A program made the translations under genes and the position numbers. A DNA stretch of 41,684 bases from an uncultured Dorea sp. Lineage in GTDB: Bacteria; Bacillota; Clostridia; Lachnospirales; Lachnospiraceae. Below are positions 41,377-41,684 of this stretch, piece after piece; positions within the stretch are counted from its first letter, which is position 1, and each line of letters begins with the position of its first letter. The DNA lies in contig CAJUMF010000030.1 in assembly GCA_910586965.1 (NCBI GenBank), forward strand, positions 1 through 41,684, in the 5' to 3' direction. Under the pieces are notes generated by a model that was not told the DNA's origin, made no database searches, and worked only from the letters and a program-made list of their open reading frames with translations.

Positions 41377-41684
41377 ATACCGATAGGTAACGGTCTGAAC
41401 TGGCTTTACAGTTCTCGCCGCTTTCCCCCGGTTCGCACCGTGCATGACAGTTTCCCATCACACGGCGCTCCATCAATAATTAGATTGCAATAGTATTATC
41501 CAAAGAACTTATTTCTGTGTTTCCAGCTAAGTTTCTCAACTCATTCAGTTTGCGTAAATCTATGGTGTCTTTGTATTCGGAAATATACTGTGATATTGTG
41601 TCCTGCTTTGTCGCATGGATTAGCCTGTGGATGTAGCCCAGCAAATTAAAGTTCCTATCTCCCGCACAAAAACGTCAAATTATA
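41377..41684 (-). mobile_element. 3' end of a group II intron inserted in the surface protein gene
   Basis: A clear domain V (41435-41471) is followed by about 55 bases that include a plausible domain VI (ACCG-UUACCUAU-CGGU) and an intron end in AT, after which the surface protein frame continues. The intron inserted in the gene in the same orientation. Upstream of domain V lies an in-frame stop (41480-41482) preceded by 64 open codons (ending LRNLAGNTEISSLDNTIAI). These could be the end of an intron-encoded protein, but I do not recognise them, and a TGA at 41675-41677 interrupts the frame. The 5' part of the intron is outside the window. Confidence 0.8.
41435..41471 (-). ncRNA. Group II intron domain V
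   Basis: A 34-37 nt catalytic hairpin: the AGC triad side, the lower stem GCGCCGUG/CACGGUGC (one G-U), a small bulge, and the upper stem GAUGG/CUGUC closed by a GAAA tetraloop. This is the hallmark of a group II intron. Confidence 0.9.

Noticed and set aside
40644..41390. 248-codon plus-strand open frame
   Set aside because: It lies fully antisense to the Ig-like surface protein frame, whose repeated domain patterns are clear. No ribosome site or family resemblance was seen.
41483..41684. GTGCGGGAGATAGG near the right edge as a group II intron 5' end
   Set aside because: It resembles the GUGYG start, but it would leave only about 290 bases to the 3' end, too short for domains I-IV of a working ribozyme. 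A remnant with a large deletion remains possible.
1..41684. CRISPR arrays, tRNA, rRNA genes, prophage or insertion-sequence transposases
   Set aside because: No spaced repeat array, cloverleaf-like gene, rRNA-like block or transposase motif was seen. The only mobile element supported is the group II intron end.

Overview
This window looks like a chromosomal segment of a Gram-positive, low-to-mid GC anaerobe of the class Clostridia, most likely family Lachnospiraceae. That assignment is inferred from gene content: a T7SSb locus, paired glgC/glgD, a DUF6465-type Lys/Ala-rich protein, a Phe T-box before pheST, and a CIRCE-controlled htpG. No rRNA or tRNA gene was seen.

Region 1 (1-9710, all minus strand) is a type VII secretion (T7SSb) operon, read right to left: EsaA-like protein, WXG100 protein, EssA-like, EsaB/YukD, EssB, EssC, then three small helical proteins resembling the YwqH/YwqI-type helper cassette that precedes secreted toxins, then the first 25 codons of another protein that leaves the window. 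Parts of the operon are translationally coupled (ATGA and TAATG overlaps). The WXG100 gene is bracketed by two RNA hairpins, and a tandem 20-bp repeat lies upstream of the operon promoter.

Region 2 (9710-22000, minus strand) is housekeeping. A Phe-type T-box leader drives pheS-pheT-sppA-RDD protein-queA, followed by a frameshifted small ORF and a terminator. Upstream lie a HAD-like protein and a YihY/BrkB membrane protein, then htpG with a perfect CIRCE element and an unusually long charged linker, a SpoIID/LytB-domain protein, and a structured RNA of about 225 nt that I interpret as 6S RNA.

Region 3 (22000-36700) holds pckA (+); a minus-strand run of a thioester/Cna-B-type surface protein, leuC, leuD, thrC and a small membrane protein; feoA-feoB (+) behind a Fur-like box; and minus-strand genes for a PHP phosphoesterase, a DUF4203-like membrane protein, a DUF6465-like protein, an ArsP_2/DUF2899-like exporter and a cytidylate kinase-like protein.

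Region 4 (36900-41684) has glgC-glgD (+), then a minus-strand secreted Ig-like/MucBP-like surface protein. That gene is split in two frames exactly at an A7 run that forms a perfect A_AAA_AAA slippery heptamer. It is also interrupted upstream by the 3' end of a group II intron, with a clear domain V. The most unusual items are the T7SS cassette running off the left edge, the slippery-site split gene with its intron, the long-linker HtpG and the putative 6S RNA.
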